Source of the DNA: Pseudalkalibacillus sp051842935
Lineage (GTDB): Bacteria > Bacillota > Bacilli > Bacillales > Fictibacillaceae
Length of the DNA stretch: 64,000 nt
Direction of reading: 5' to 3'
Assembly: GCF_051842935.1 (NCBI RefSeq)
Contig: NZ_JBPXRR010000001.1
Span: 558,001 to 622,000 of the forward strand
Shown here: one piece after another, positions 57,965 through 64,000 of the stretch
Layout: each line of letters begins with the position of its first letter
Numbering within the stretch: the first letter of the stretch is position 1
Position numbers and translations under genes: made by a program
The notes under the pieces: generated by a model
Database searches by the model: none
What the model was told of the DNA's origin: nothing
Seen by the model: only the letters and a program-made list of their open reading frames with translations

Positions 57965-58915
57965 GTGCGTACGTTCGGAATACTTGTACTAGAATTTTTT
58001 CTTACCGTAATTGGCATCCTTTTGCTTGGGAAATTACCGTATCTACTGTTCGACATGGAATCACTTGTTGTCATCCAAAAAGCGATCGATACCGGGAAAA
58101 TTAGAAATGCATTGTATTTGTCCTATGATATCGGCCTGTATTGGGAGCAGTACAAACAGGCTTTATTGGAAACTGGAAAGCAACTATCACAATTGAAACA
58201 ATTGACGTATTACGACAATGGTTATGAGTTACCCGTTTTCCCGATGATGTGGGACCTGTACAAAGATTCGATGAAAATCCTAGGGGCTTCTTTCGGCCTA
58301 TCTCTGATTGTATCGACGTTGTTGACCTACAGCATCATGTGGTTCATGAATGTCAAGGTGAGGAAGGTATTTGGCACGATTATAAACGGTGTCCAGATCA
58401 TTCCGGATGTTTTCCTCATCTTGTTCTTTCAATTTCTAATCATCTACATCTATCGGAAAACGGATGTATTGCTGTTCGACATCCTATCCTTTAATGGAGA
58501 TAATGCGTACTTATTGCCGATTATCTGTCTATCCATACTTCCGACAGTGTTTTTGACGAAGATCCTATTACATATCTTTGAGGAAGAGGCGGAAGCAAGA
58601 TATGTCGAAACTGCGAAGTCGAAAGGCGTGAAGTGGAGCAGGATCCTGATCTTCCACATCTTCAGGAATACGGTTGCGAATTTGTTTTACAACGCAAAAA
58701 CGCTCTTTTGGTTCTCATTGTCGGCTTTATTGATGCTCGAGATCCTTTTCAATATGAATGGGTTCACAACTTTCATATGGGAGCACGGAATCATCACGCC
58801 TGAAGTTTTCATCATCGGTATGTTCATGCTCTTTTTTCCGTTTTTCTTTATATTTGTAATTGGCGGCCTGATCGTCTCCAAATATTCTCTCAATCAGAAT
58901 GAGGTGTTTGTATGA
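57965..58915 (+). CDS. OppB-like ABC transporter permease (pair B, first)
   Basis: This 316-residue paralogue of the 55851 protein shares helix 1 (LEFFLTVIGILLLGKLPYLLFDM), the extracytoplasmic loop ending VFPMMWDLYKDSM, and the EAA loop ETAKSKGVKWSRILIFHIFRN. GTG 57965 is chosen because GGGGGGGG lies 6 nt upstream and the homology starts there; the longer frame from 57845 runs through the terminator of pair A. It overlaps the next gene by 4 nt. Confidence 0.85.
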   Translation: MRTFGILVLEFFLTVIGILLLGKLPYLLFDMESLVVIQKAIDTGKIRNALYLSYDIGLYWEQYKQALLETGKQLSQLKQLTYYDNGYELPVFPMMWDLYKDSMKILGASFGLSLIVSTLLTYSIMWFMNVKVRKVFGTIINGVQIIPDVFLILFFQFLIIYIYRKTDVLLFDILSFNGDNAYLLPIICLSILPTVFLTKILLHIFEEEAEARYVETAKSKGVKWSRILIFHIFRNTVANLFYNAKTLFWFSLSALLMLEILFNMNGFTTFIWEHGIITPEVFIIGMFMLFFPFFFIFVIGGLIVSKYSLNQNEVFV

Positions 58916-59970
58916 TGATCAAACGTATCTTCATGAATCCATTGTTTCTGATTGGATTCTTGTTCATTGTCGGATTACTGGGAGGAAGCTTTTATTTTGA
59001 TTTGGTGATGAAAGACAACTTACCTGACAGAACGACCATCCTATACGATGAGGAAGGTCTGCCGAGGTATACCGCACCGTTTCCGCCGATGAAGGAATAT
59101 CCCTTAGGGACGGACAAAAACGGCTACCAGGTCCTGTACAAAATTCTGGAAGGTGCGAAGTATACCATCTTGATCGCCTTCTTCATTACCGTATTGCGCA
59201 TGGTGTTCTCTACCTTCTTCGGCATCGTCTTCCGGAGGGTCTTGTTGAAGGTGGAACGGATCATAAAAGGACTGATCAATTCCTTTCATTTTGCTCCGTT
59301 GTCCTTGATTGCCTACTTCGTGGTTGCTCCTGTGGCGTTGATTTTCAGTTGGAGCTTCAGTGCCGAAACAGAAATCATTTTTTCAATAGCAGTACTGACC
59401 TTGCTCGCAGTTCCGACCTTATCACTATTGATCATGAATGAGACCGACCAGATTCTCCAATACGAGTTCATCCGTAATGCAAAGATTCTTGGCGGAAGTC
59501 ATCTGCATGTTATGAATAGGCACGTTGGACCATATCTGGGTCCGAAGTTATTCATCATTTTCAATCAGCAGATGATTCAAGTCTTGTTGTTGTTTGCCCA
59601 TCTAGGTGTGTTGGGATTGTATATCGGGGGTCCTGAATTCAAATCGACGATTAAAGAGCCGACCTATATGAATGAGGTGATGGAGGGGAAGGAGCCTGAA
59701 GTCATCCAGACGATCACCTCCATGTCCAACGAGTGGGGTGGACTGATAGCGATTGCCCGTAAGGAATTTCTCATGTATCCTTGGCAGATCTATTTCCCAG
59801 CCCTCGCTTTCGCTTTGACGATTCTCGCTTTCACCCTCATGTTGGAAGGGATGAAAAGAGCGGCTAATATCCAAGTGGAACGTACTCGTCAGACAGAGAA
59901 TTCTACGGAATCACCTGATAGGATAAAAGAGGAAGACTTCAGACAAATTAGAGATGAAAAAATTTCGTAG
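58912..59970 (+). CDS. OppC-like ABC transporter permease (pair B, second)
   Basis: This 352-residue paralogue of the 56798 protein has the GTDKNGYQVLYKILEGAKYT signature, PLSLIAYF, and the EAA-like EFIRNAKILGGSHLHVMNRHVGP. ATG 58912 overlaps the upstream stop. The charged C-terminal tail (about 40 residues) is unlike that of pair A. The deaminase gene starts 14 nt downstream, possibly cotranscribed. Confidence 0.85.
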   Translation: MMIKRIFMNPLFLIGFLFIVGLLGGSFYFDLVMKDNLPDRTTILYDEEGLPRYTAPFPPMKEYPLGTDKNGYQVLYKILEGAKYTILIAFFITVLRMVFSTFFGIVFRRVLLKVERIIKGLINSFHFAPLSLIAYFVVAPVALIFSWSFSAETEIIFSIAVLTLLAVPTLSLLIMNETDQILQYEFIRNAKILGGSHLHVMNRHVGPYLGPKLFIIFNQQMIQVLLLFAHLGVLGLYIGGPEFKSTIKEPTYMNEVMEGKEPEVIQTITSMSNEWGGLIAIARKEFLMYPWQIYFPALAFALTILAFTLMLEGMKRAANIQVERTRQTENSTESPDRIKEEDFRQIRDEKIS

Positions 59971-59984
59971 TAAAGAGGGATCGT

Positions 59985-60494
59985 ATGACGATACAAGAAC
60001 AGGACCGATATTTTCTCGAGATGGCTATGGACGAAGCAGAACGAGCCGAAAGTGAAGGAAGCATTCCGATCGGGGCAGTTCTGGTTGGTCCAGATGGAAA
60101 TTCATATGTGACTGGACGGAATCGTGTGCATACGAAGCACGATTCAACCGCTCACGCCGAAGTGGATGCAATCCGCAACGCAGGTGATGCATTGATTAAG
60201 AACGGACAGGACCGCCAATATACACTTTATACGACGGTGGAACCATGTGTCATGTGCACAGGCGCAATCTATTTATCCAATATCAAGAGAGTAGTATGGG
60301 CTTTAGATGATGGGAATTTAGGTGGTTACCGCATGCTGAGTGAAAGTCCTCAATACAAGGAGAGGTTCGTCAACATCGTTTCGGTGTCAATGCCGTTCAT
60401 TGATTTGGCCAAAGTGCAAAGAGAACGGATGATTCGCTGGGGAGTGGAGAACGGGAAAAACAACAGTTGGCCCGAAATCGACAAAGAAACCTAA
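59985..60494 (+). CDS. nucleoside/nucleobase deaminase (CDA superfamily)
   Basis: This 169-residue zinc deaminase has HAEVDAIRNAG (His ligand and catalytic Glu, about 52-62) and TTVEPCVMCTGAI (two Cys ligands, about 84-96). The pattern is that of guanine deaminase/TadA-like nucleoside deaminases; the longer spacing and non-TadA tail suggest a nucleobase or cytosine-type enzyme rather than tRNA adenosine deaminase. ATG behind AAAGAGGGA. Confidence 0.88.
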   Translation: MTIQEQDRYFLEMAMDEAERAESEGSIPIGAVLVGPDGNSYVTGRNRVHTKHDSTAHAEVDAIRNAGDALIKNGQDRQYTLYTTVEPCVMCTGAIYLSNIKRVVWALDDGNLGGYRMLSESPQYKERFVNIVSVSMPFIDLAKVQRERMIRWGVENGKNNSWPEIDKET

Positions 60495-60562
60495 AGGATT
60501 CTTCCGAGCAATCAAGAATGCATAATACAGATCTTTAAAAAATCTGAGGAGGTCTGTATCGA

Positions 60563-61468
60563 ATGCATGTCCAATCGATTATTGATGAAATCAACCAATT
60601 AGGTGAAGAAATTCTGAAAAAGAAAAAACAACTCGCAGAATTACGGAAGGAAGTCCCTGAACAGGAAGTTGAAAATTATCGTTTTCGCAACCGTGATGAA
60701 GAGGAAGTGACGCTGTCCGAGTTGTTTGATGATAAGAATGAATTGATTGTCATTCATAATATGGGAGTCGGCTGCAACTACTGTACGTTGTGGGCGGATG
60801 GTTTCAATGGGGTTTATCATCATCTCATTGAGAGAGCTGCCTTTGTGGTGAGCACACCGGACGAGCCTGGTGTGCAAGAGGATGTCGCGGCCGAAAGGGG
60901 ATGGAAGTTCCCGATGGTCTCTACGAAAGGGACCACATTCAAGGAAGATATGGGCTATGCGAAGGACGGCTATAATCATCCCGGGGTATCGACATTCCGG
61001 AAAGACGCTGCCGGTAAAATCTATCACTATGCGCACACCCCACTAGGTCCTGGAGACGATTTTTGTTCCGTATGGCATTTGTTCGATCTTTTGCCAGGGG
61101 GCCCTGCTGATTTTAAGCCGAGACGGAAAATCAACCGTGAGACCTCATTGCAGTTGACGAACAACATTGCCATTCAAGTGAATGATTATGAAAAAGCTGT
61201 GCAGTTCTATGAAGAGACAATCGGTATGAAGGTTGAGAAAGATCTCGGTGACGAGACAAGGCTCTCTTTCAATGGGATGAACTTTTTCATGGAGCGCTCA
61301 GATGGCAACCAGGTCTTTTTCGAATTCGCAACGGATGAATTTGATGAGATGAAGGCACAGTTGCTGGAAAAAGGTTGTGAAATCACGAAGGAATACAGTG
61401 AGAAGAGCGTGATGATGGCCGATCCATACGGCATGAAGTTCCATCTTTTCGAAAGCAGTAATCAGTGA
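60563..61468 (+). CDS. DUF899 thioredoxin-like / VOC (glyoxalase) fusion protein
   Basis: This 301-residue protein joins two domains. Residues about 1-185 are a DUF899-like thioredoxin fold (coiled N-terminus, LIVIHNMGVGCNYCTLWADGFN, then VSTFRKDAAGKIYHYAHTPLGPGDDFCSVWHLFDLLPGG in pieces). Residues about 195-300 are a VOC/glyoxalase domain (TNNIAIQVNDYEKAVQFYEETIGM, ending ADPYGMKFHLFE). The GCNYC pair is a possible redox site, and the VOC half could bind a metal. Start ATG behind TGAGGAGG. Function unknown. Confidence 0.85.
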   Translation: MHVQSIIDEINQLGEEILKKKKQLAELRKEVPEQEVENYRFRNRDEEEVTLSELFDDKNELIVIHNMGVGCNYCTLWADGFNGVYHHLIERAAFVVSTPDEPGVQEDVAAERGWKFPMVSTKGTTFKEDMGYAKDGYNHPGVSTFRKDAAGKIYHYAHTPLGPGDDFCSVWHLFDLLPGGPADFKPRRKINRETSLQLTNNIAIQVNDYEKAVQFYEETIGMKVEKDLGDETRLSFNGMNFFMERSDGNQVFFEFATDEFDEMKAQLLEKGCEITKEYSEKSVMMADPYGMKFHLFESSNQ

Positions 61469-61483
61469 CGGATTGAAGCTAGT

Positions 61484-61522
61484 GAGCAGTTCTGTTTGGG
61501 AACAAACAGGACTGCTTTTTTT
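61484..61522 (+). terminator. intrinsic terminator
   Basis: Stem AGCAGTTCTGTTTG with CAAACAGGACTGCT (one G-T), loop GGAA, then Ts. Confidence 0.92.
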
Positions 61523-61528
61523 GTTGGA

Positions 61529-61783
61529 GAGGCTAATCATCCCTATCAGAGCTGAAATCTGGAATGATGGTGATGAATAGAGGCTAATCATCCCTATCAA
61601 AGCTCAATTCTGGAAAGTTGGTAATGAATAGAGGCTAATCATCCCTATTAGAGCTGAAATCTGGAAAGTTGGTAATGAATAGAGGCTAATCATCCCTATT
61701 AGAGCTGAAATCTGGAATGATGGTGATGAATAGAGGCTAATCATCCTTATCAAAGCTGAAATTCGGATTGAAGGTAATGAATA
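61529..61783. repeat. tandem array, five units of exactly 51 bp
   Basis: GAGGCTAATCATCC starts at 61529, 61580, 61631, 61682 and 61733. Units are 80-95 percent identical; the best-kept part is GAGGCTAATCATCC and AGCT-AATTC-type mid sequence, and the least-kept is GGAATGATGG/GGAAAGTTGG. Because 51 is divisible by 3, minus-strand frames run through it, but they have no SD. It follows a terminator. Confidence 0.93.
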
Positions 61784-62048
61784 AGCCCCCAAGAGACCGC
61801 GAACACTGCTTTCACACTACACAATGCCACACAAACTTCTCCCTTCGCTAAAATACCCAATAAACTAACAAGGAAAAAATTTTTTCTACAAAAATTCTTA
61901 TCCCAAATCCCTTCTACATAACGTTCAATTCTACAAAAAAATATTTTGAATTCGAGAAATTAGAATTCTAAATGTTTGAATTCTAAATTTTTCAGGTATA
62001 TAACCAATGTCTTAAAAAATAATACAAAAGGATTAGGAGTGGTTAGTA
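61784..62048. other. AT-rich gap, promoter region of DUF4397 gene
   Basis: No gene is seen. Two near-direct copies of GAATTCTAAAT (about 61971 and 61978-61988) lie in an AT-rich tract. I cannot choose a single promoter. Confidence 0.5.
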
Positions 62049-62846
62049 GTGAAGAAATTTTGGAGCATGATGTTAACAGCAGTACTTGTTTTCGGCGTAA
62101 TGGGGGGCACCGTTTTTGCAGACAACCATGATGCGATGGTCCGAGTATTACATGCATCACCTGATGCACCTGCTGTAGATGTTTATGTCGATGGAAATGC
62201 TGTCGTTGAAGGTGCGGAATTCAAAGCTTCTACAGATTACATGAACCTGCCTGCTGGAGATCACGAAGTGGAAATTTACGCATCTGGTACGAAAGGTGAT
62301 CAAGACCCAGTCATCTCCCAAACACTGACAGTTGAAGAGGGAATGGCATACACAGTCGCTGCAGTCAACATGTTGGAAAACCTTGAACTCAAAGTTGTTC
62401 AAGACTCAATGGATGTAACAGAAGGTAAGACAAAGGTACGTGTTGGTCACCTGTCACCGGATGCACCGACAGTTGATGTTGGTATGATCGGTGGAGACGC
62501 AATCTTCAGCGGTGCTGAATTCCCGATGGTAACAGATTACATGGAATTAGACGCTGGCACATATGACCTTGAAGTCCGTACGAAAGATGGAACTCAAGTA
62601 TTGGATCTTTCCGGTACAACATTAGATAAGAATACAGTATACAGTGCCTTCGCTGTAGGTACTGCTGACAACCTGGATGTTCTTCTACTGAAAGATTCTA
62701 CAATGATGCCAGATAGCATGCCTCAAACAGGTATGGGTGGAGCTTCTAATGACGCAATGAACATCATGCTACCATTTGTCGCTGCTGCTGCTCTAGCTGG
62801 AATTGGTGGAATCGTATTCTTCCGTCGCAGAGCTTTGAATCAGTAA
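62049..62846 (+). CDS. DUF4397 cell-wall surface protein with MPQTG sorting signal
   Basis: This 265-residue secreted protein has a signal peptide (KKFWSMMLTAVLVFGVMGG, cleavage after FA) and two DUF4397 domains, at about 28-125 (VRVLHASPDAPAVDVYVDG) and 130-225 (VRVGHLSPDAPTVDV). A C-terminal sortase signal is MPQTG (about 228-232), then a hydrophobic helix and FRRRA tail. The signal deviates from LPxTG in the first residue. GTG start behind AGGAGTGG. A sortase gene follows at once, so they form a dedicated pair. Confidence 0.88.
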   Translation: MKKFWSMMLTAVLVFGVMGGTVFADNHDAMVRVLHASPDAPAVDVYVDGNAVVEGAEFKASTDYMNLPAGDHEVEIYASGTKGDQDPVISQTLTVEEGMAYTVAAVNMLENLELKVVQDSMDVTEGKTKVRVGHLSPDAPTVDVGMIGGDAIFSGAEFPMVTDYMELDAGTYDLEVRTKDGTQVLDLSGTTLDKNTVYSAFAVGTADNLDVLLLKDSTMMPDSMPQTGMGGASNDAMNIMLPFVAAAALAGIGGIVFFRRRALNQ

Positions 62847-62850
62847 GGTC

Positions 62851-63495
62851 ATGATGATGAACAAATGGTTTGTCGCAAGCATCATCGTATTCATCCTAGC
62901 AGTCGCGAACTTCGCATTCGGTCAAGAAGATCAACCGGTAACCGTTCAATCGGCAAAACAAGAAACGATTCTTGAGCCAAAAGTTCATTCCATTACGGAA
63001 GACAAAAAGCAGACTTCCTCTCAAATGAAGCAGGATGCTCTCATCCAAAAAGGGCTTGTCCCTACTAAGATAGAAATTCCTGCGATTGAGGTGGATGCAC
63101 CGATTGCTGCTCAAGGATTGAACGAGAGTGGAGAGATGACGGTTCCGGATAACGGGGAAGAGGTTGGATGGTTCGAGCCAGGATCCATGCCCGGGAATCC
63201 AGGTAATGCAATACTGGCAGGTCACGTTGATGACTACACTGGCCCAGCTGTCTTCTTCCGACTTAAAGAATTGAAGCCGGGTGATGAAGTGATTGTAACG
63301 GGTGAGATGGGAGAAACCTTGACTTTCATTGTCCAGGAAGTCGTTGCTTACCCGAAGAATGAAGCACCGTTGCGACAAATATTTGGTCCGTCTAACGAGA
63401 ATAATCTCAACCTATTAACATGTACGGGAGTCTACGATCGCTCGATCAAAGATCATGAAGAACGTTTAGTCGTCTATACAAAACTCAAAGTATAA
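62851..63495 (+). CDS. class F/D-type sortase paired with the DUF4397 protein
   Basis: This 214-residue membrane-anchored transpeptidase has an N-terminal helix (about 4-25), a linker rich in Gln/Glu/Lys, and the sortase barrel. The catalytic triad is visible: His in AGHVDDYTG (about 126), Cys in NLLTCTG (about 190) and Arg in HEERLVVY (about 204). Three adjacent ATGs (62851, 62854, 62857) follow TAAGG; the last has the best spacing. Its stop is 4 nt after the substrate gene's region, so they are one operon. Confidence 0.9.
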   Translation: MMMNKWFVASIIVFILAVANFAFGQEDQPVTVQSAKQETILEPKVHSITEDKKQTSSQMKQDALIQKGLVPTKIEIPAIEVDAPIAAQGLNESGEMTVPDNGEEVGWFEPGSMPGNPGNAILAGHVDDYTGPAVFFRLKELKPGDEVIVTGEMGETLTFIVQEVVAYPKNEAPLRQIFGPSNENNLNLLTCTGVYDRSIKDHEERLVVYTKLKV

Positions 63496-63499
63496 CAAT

Positions 63500-63539
63500 A
63501 AAGGATGGTCCGCAATCTAAGTGCGTGACCATCCTTTTG
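63500..63539. terminator. bidirectional terminator
   Basis: Stem AAGGATGGTC with GACCATCCTT, inner CGC/GCG pairs, and T-run, between converging sortase and glucosidase genes. Confidence 0.88.
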
Positions 63540-63542
63540 CAT

Positions 63543-64000
63543 TTATTGATAGAGATAGACGTTAGCTTCATAGGGTTCGAATGTCACTTTACCTTCAGCA
63601 GTATCACTTGATTCATAGTTTGAGAGAAGCGGCTTCAGTTGATTCGCACCTTCCATCTCGTTAAAGTCGAAATCTACAAGTTCATTCGTCAAGTTCGTAA
63701 TGACCAATGCTTTTTTCGAACCGAAAGTACGTGTATAGACATATAATTGAGGATGTTCAGGGAACAACAAATCATAGTTTCCATACACCAAGACATCGTT
63801 TTCCTTACGGATTCGGATCAGCTCTTTGTAATAAGAGAGGATGGATTCTGGATCGTTCAATTGTGCTTGAACATTCAACGTCTTGTGATTCGGGTTCACA
63901 CCAATCCATGGCTCATGACTGGAAAAACCAGCATATGGAGAATCATTCCATTGCATCGGTGTTCTTGAATTATCACGACCAGTCGCCCAAAGGATCTCCA
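63543..64000 (-). CDS. GH13 alpha-glucosidase / oligo-1,6-glucosidase (partial, C-terminal part)
   Basis: The last 152 codons of a minus-strand gene that continues past the window end. It has the GH13 block RDNSRTPMQW just inside the edge (about 63930-63980), then SYYKELIRIRKEN and a C-terminal beta domain ending VYLYQ. This pattern is characteristic of oligo-1,6-glucosidases and trehalose-6-phosphate hydrolases (GH13 subfamilies 17, 23, 29, 31). The exact substrate cannot be told from the C-terminus. Confidence 0.9.
   Translation of the reverse strand, partial: EILWATGRDNSRTPMQWNDSPYAGFSSHEPWIGVNPNHKTLNVQAQLNDPESILSYYKELIRIRKENDVLVYGNYDLLFPEHPQLYVYTRTFGSKKALVITNLTNELVDFDFNEMEGANQLKPLLSNYESSDTAEGKVTFEPYEANVYLYQ

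Noticed and set aside
4083..61783. CRISPR arrays
   Set aside because: The repeats are contiguous with no unique spacers, and no cas gene is present.
61604..61792. Minus-strand frames with repeated SLYS-F-ISALIGMI sequence
   Set aside because: They arise because the 51-bp unit is divisible by three. No SD, and the region is variable as noncoding repeats are.
1..64000. Insertion sequences, prophage or integrative element
   Set aside because: No transposase, integrase, recombinase or terminal inverted repeats with target duplications were seen.

Overview
The window is chromosomal DNA of a spore-forming, low-to-moderate GC Bacillota, most likely a Bacillaceae genus outside the B. subtilis core. 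The evidence is a CotSA/CotS/CotI spore-coat cluster, ComK, KtrAB behind a c-di-AMP riboswitch, S-box control of methionine genes, RsbR-type stressosome proteins, a SleL-like LysM/GH18 protein, TTG/GTG starts behind strong Shine-Dalgarno (SD) sequences, and many small Bacillaceae-type membrane proteins. I see no transposase, integrase, phage module, CRISPR array or rRNA. The one tRNA is Gln(TTG).

Layout. 1-5.0 kb: spore-coat locus (acidic partial protein, CotS-like pseudokinase and CotSA glycosyltransferase on minus; CotI-like kinase and a basic SSGK-repeat protein on plus). 5.2-8.4 kb: mixed genes (TIM-barrel isomerase, lipoprotein, lone sulfotransferase, GNAT). 8.5-12.6 kb: SAM-riboswitch-controlled metX-metY-hom. 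13-15.6 kb: DUF1540 protein, serine hydrolase, GNAT, YdjM-like protein. 15.7-19.7 kb: CdaR-type activator, glycerate kinase and GntP permease, a glycerate-use unit. 19.7-25.6 kb: racemase, two MFS transporters and small enzymes. 25.8-29.9 kb: NlpC/P60-LysM endopeptidase, LysM-GH18 enzyme, diguanylate cyclase. 29.9-33 kb: DUF4396 protein, LOG protein, beta-carbonic anhydrase, MBL-fold hydrolase. 33.1-35.5 kb: c-di-AMP riboswitch and ktrAB. 35.7-44.3 kb: STAS protein, FAD amine oxidase, Fur-box flavodoxin, a holin-like toxin peptide, MerR/TipAS regulator, Nudix, CPBP protease and GNATs. 44.5 kb: comK behind a 15-codon upstream ORF. 45.3-53.6 kb: aminopeptidase, methyltransferase, DinB protein, second RsbR paralogue, tRNA-Gln, OYE-family reductase. 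53.7-55.7 kb: tandem glycine riboswitch, sdaAB (no ACT domain), sdaAA and a HesB-like gene. 55.8-60 kb: two tandem paralogous pairs of Opp-type permeases with no ATPase or binding protein. 60-64 kb: deaminase, DUF899-VOC fusion, a 5 x 51-bp repeat array, a DUF4397 surface protein with its own sortase, and the end of a GH13 glucosidase.

Most worth a second look: (1) the coat locus, where a kinase with intact catalytic residues and a pseudokinase lie beside a protein with about a dozen SSGK repeats; (2) five different intergenic short tandem arrays, three with a strict 20-21 bp period, most lying just downstream of terminators; (3) glycine-riboswitch control of an ACT-less serine dehydratase linked to a HesB-like protein; (4) a CsoR-like operator before a His/Cys-rich DUF4396 protein; (5) a leader ORF abutting comK; (6) the duplicated orphan permease pairs.

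All calls come from reading the sequence and from family knowledge; no database search was run.
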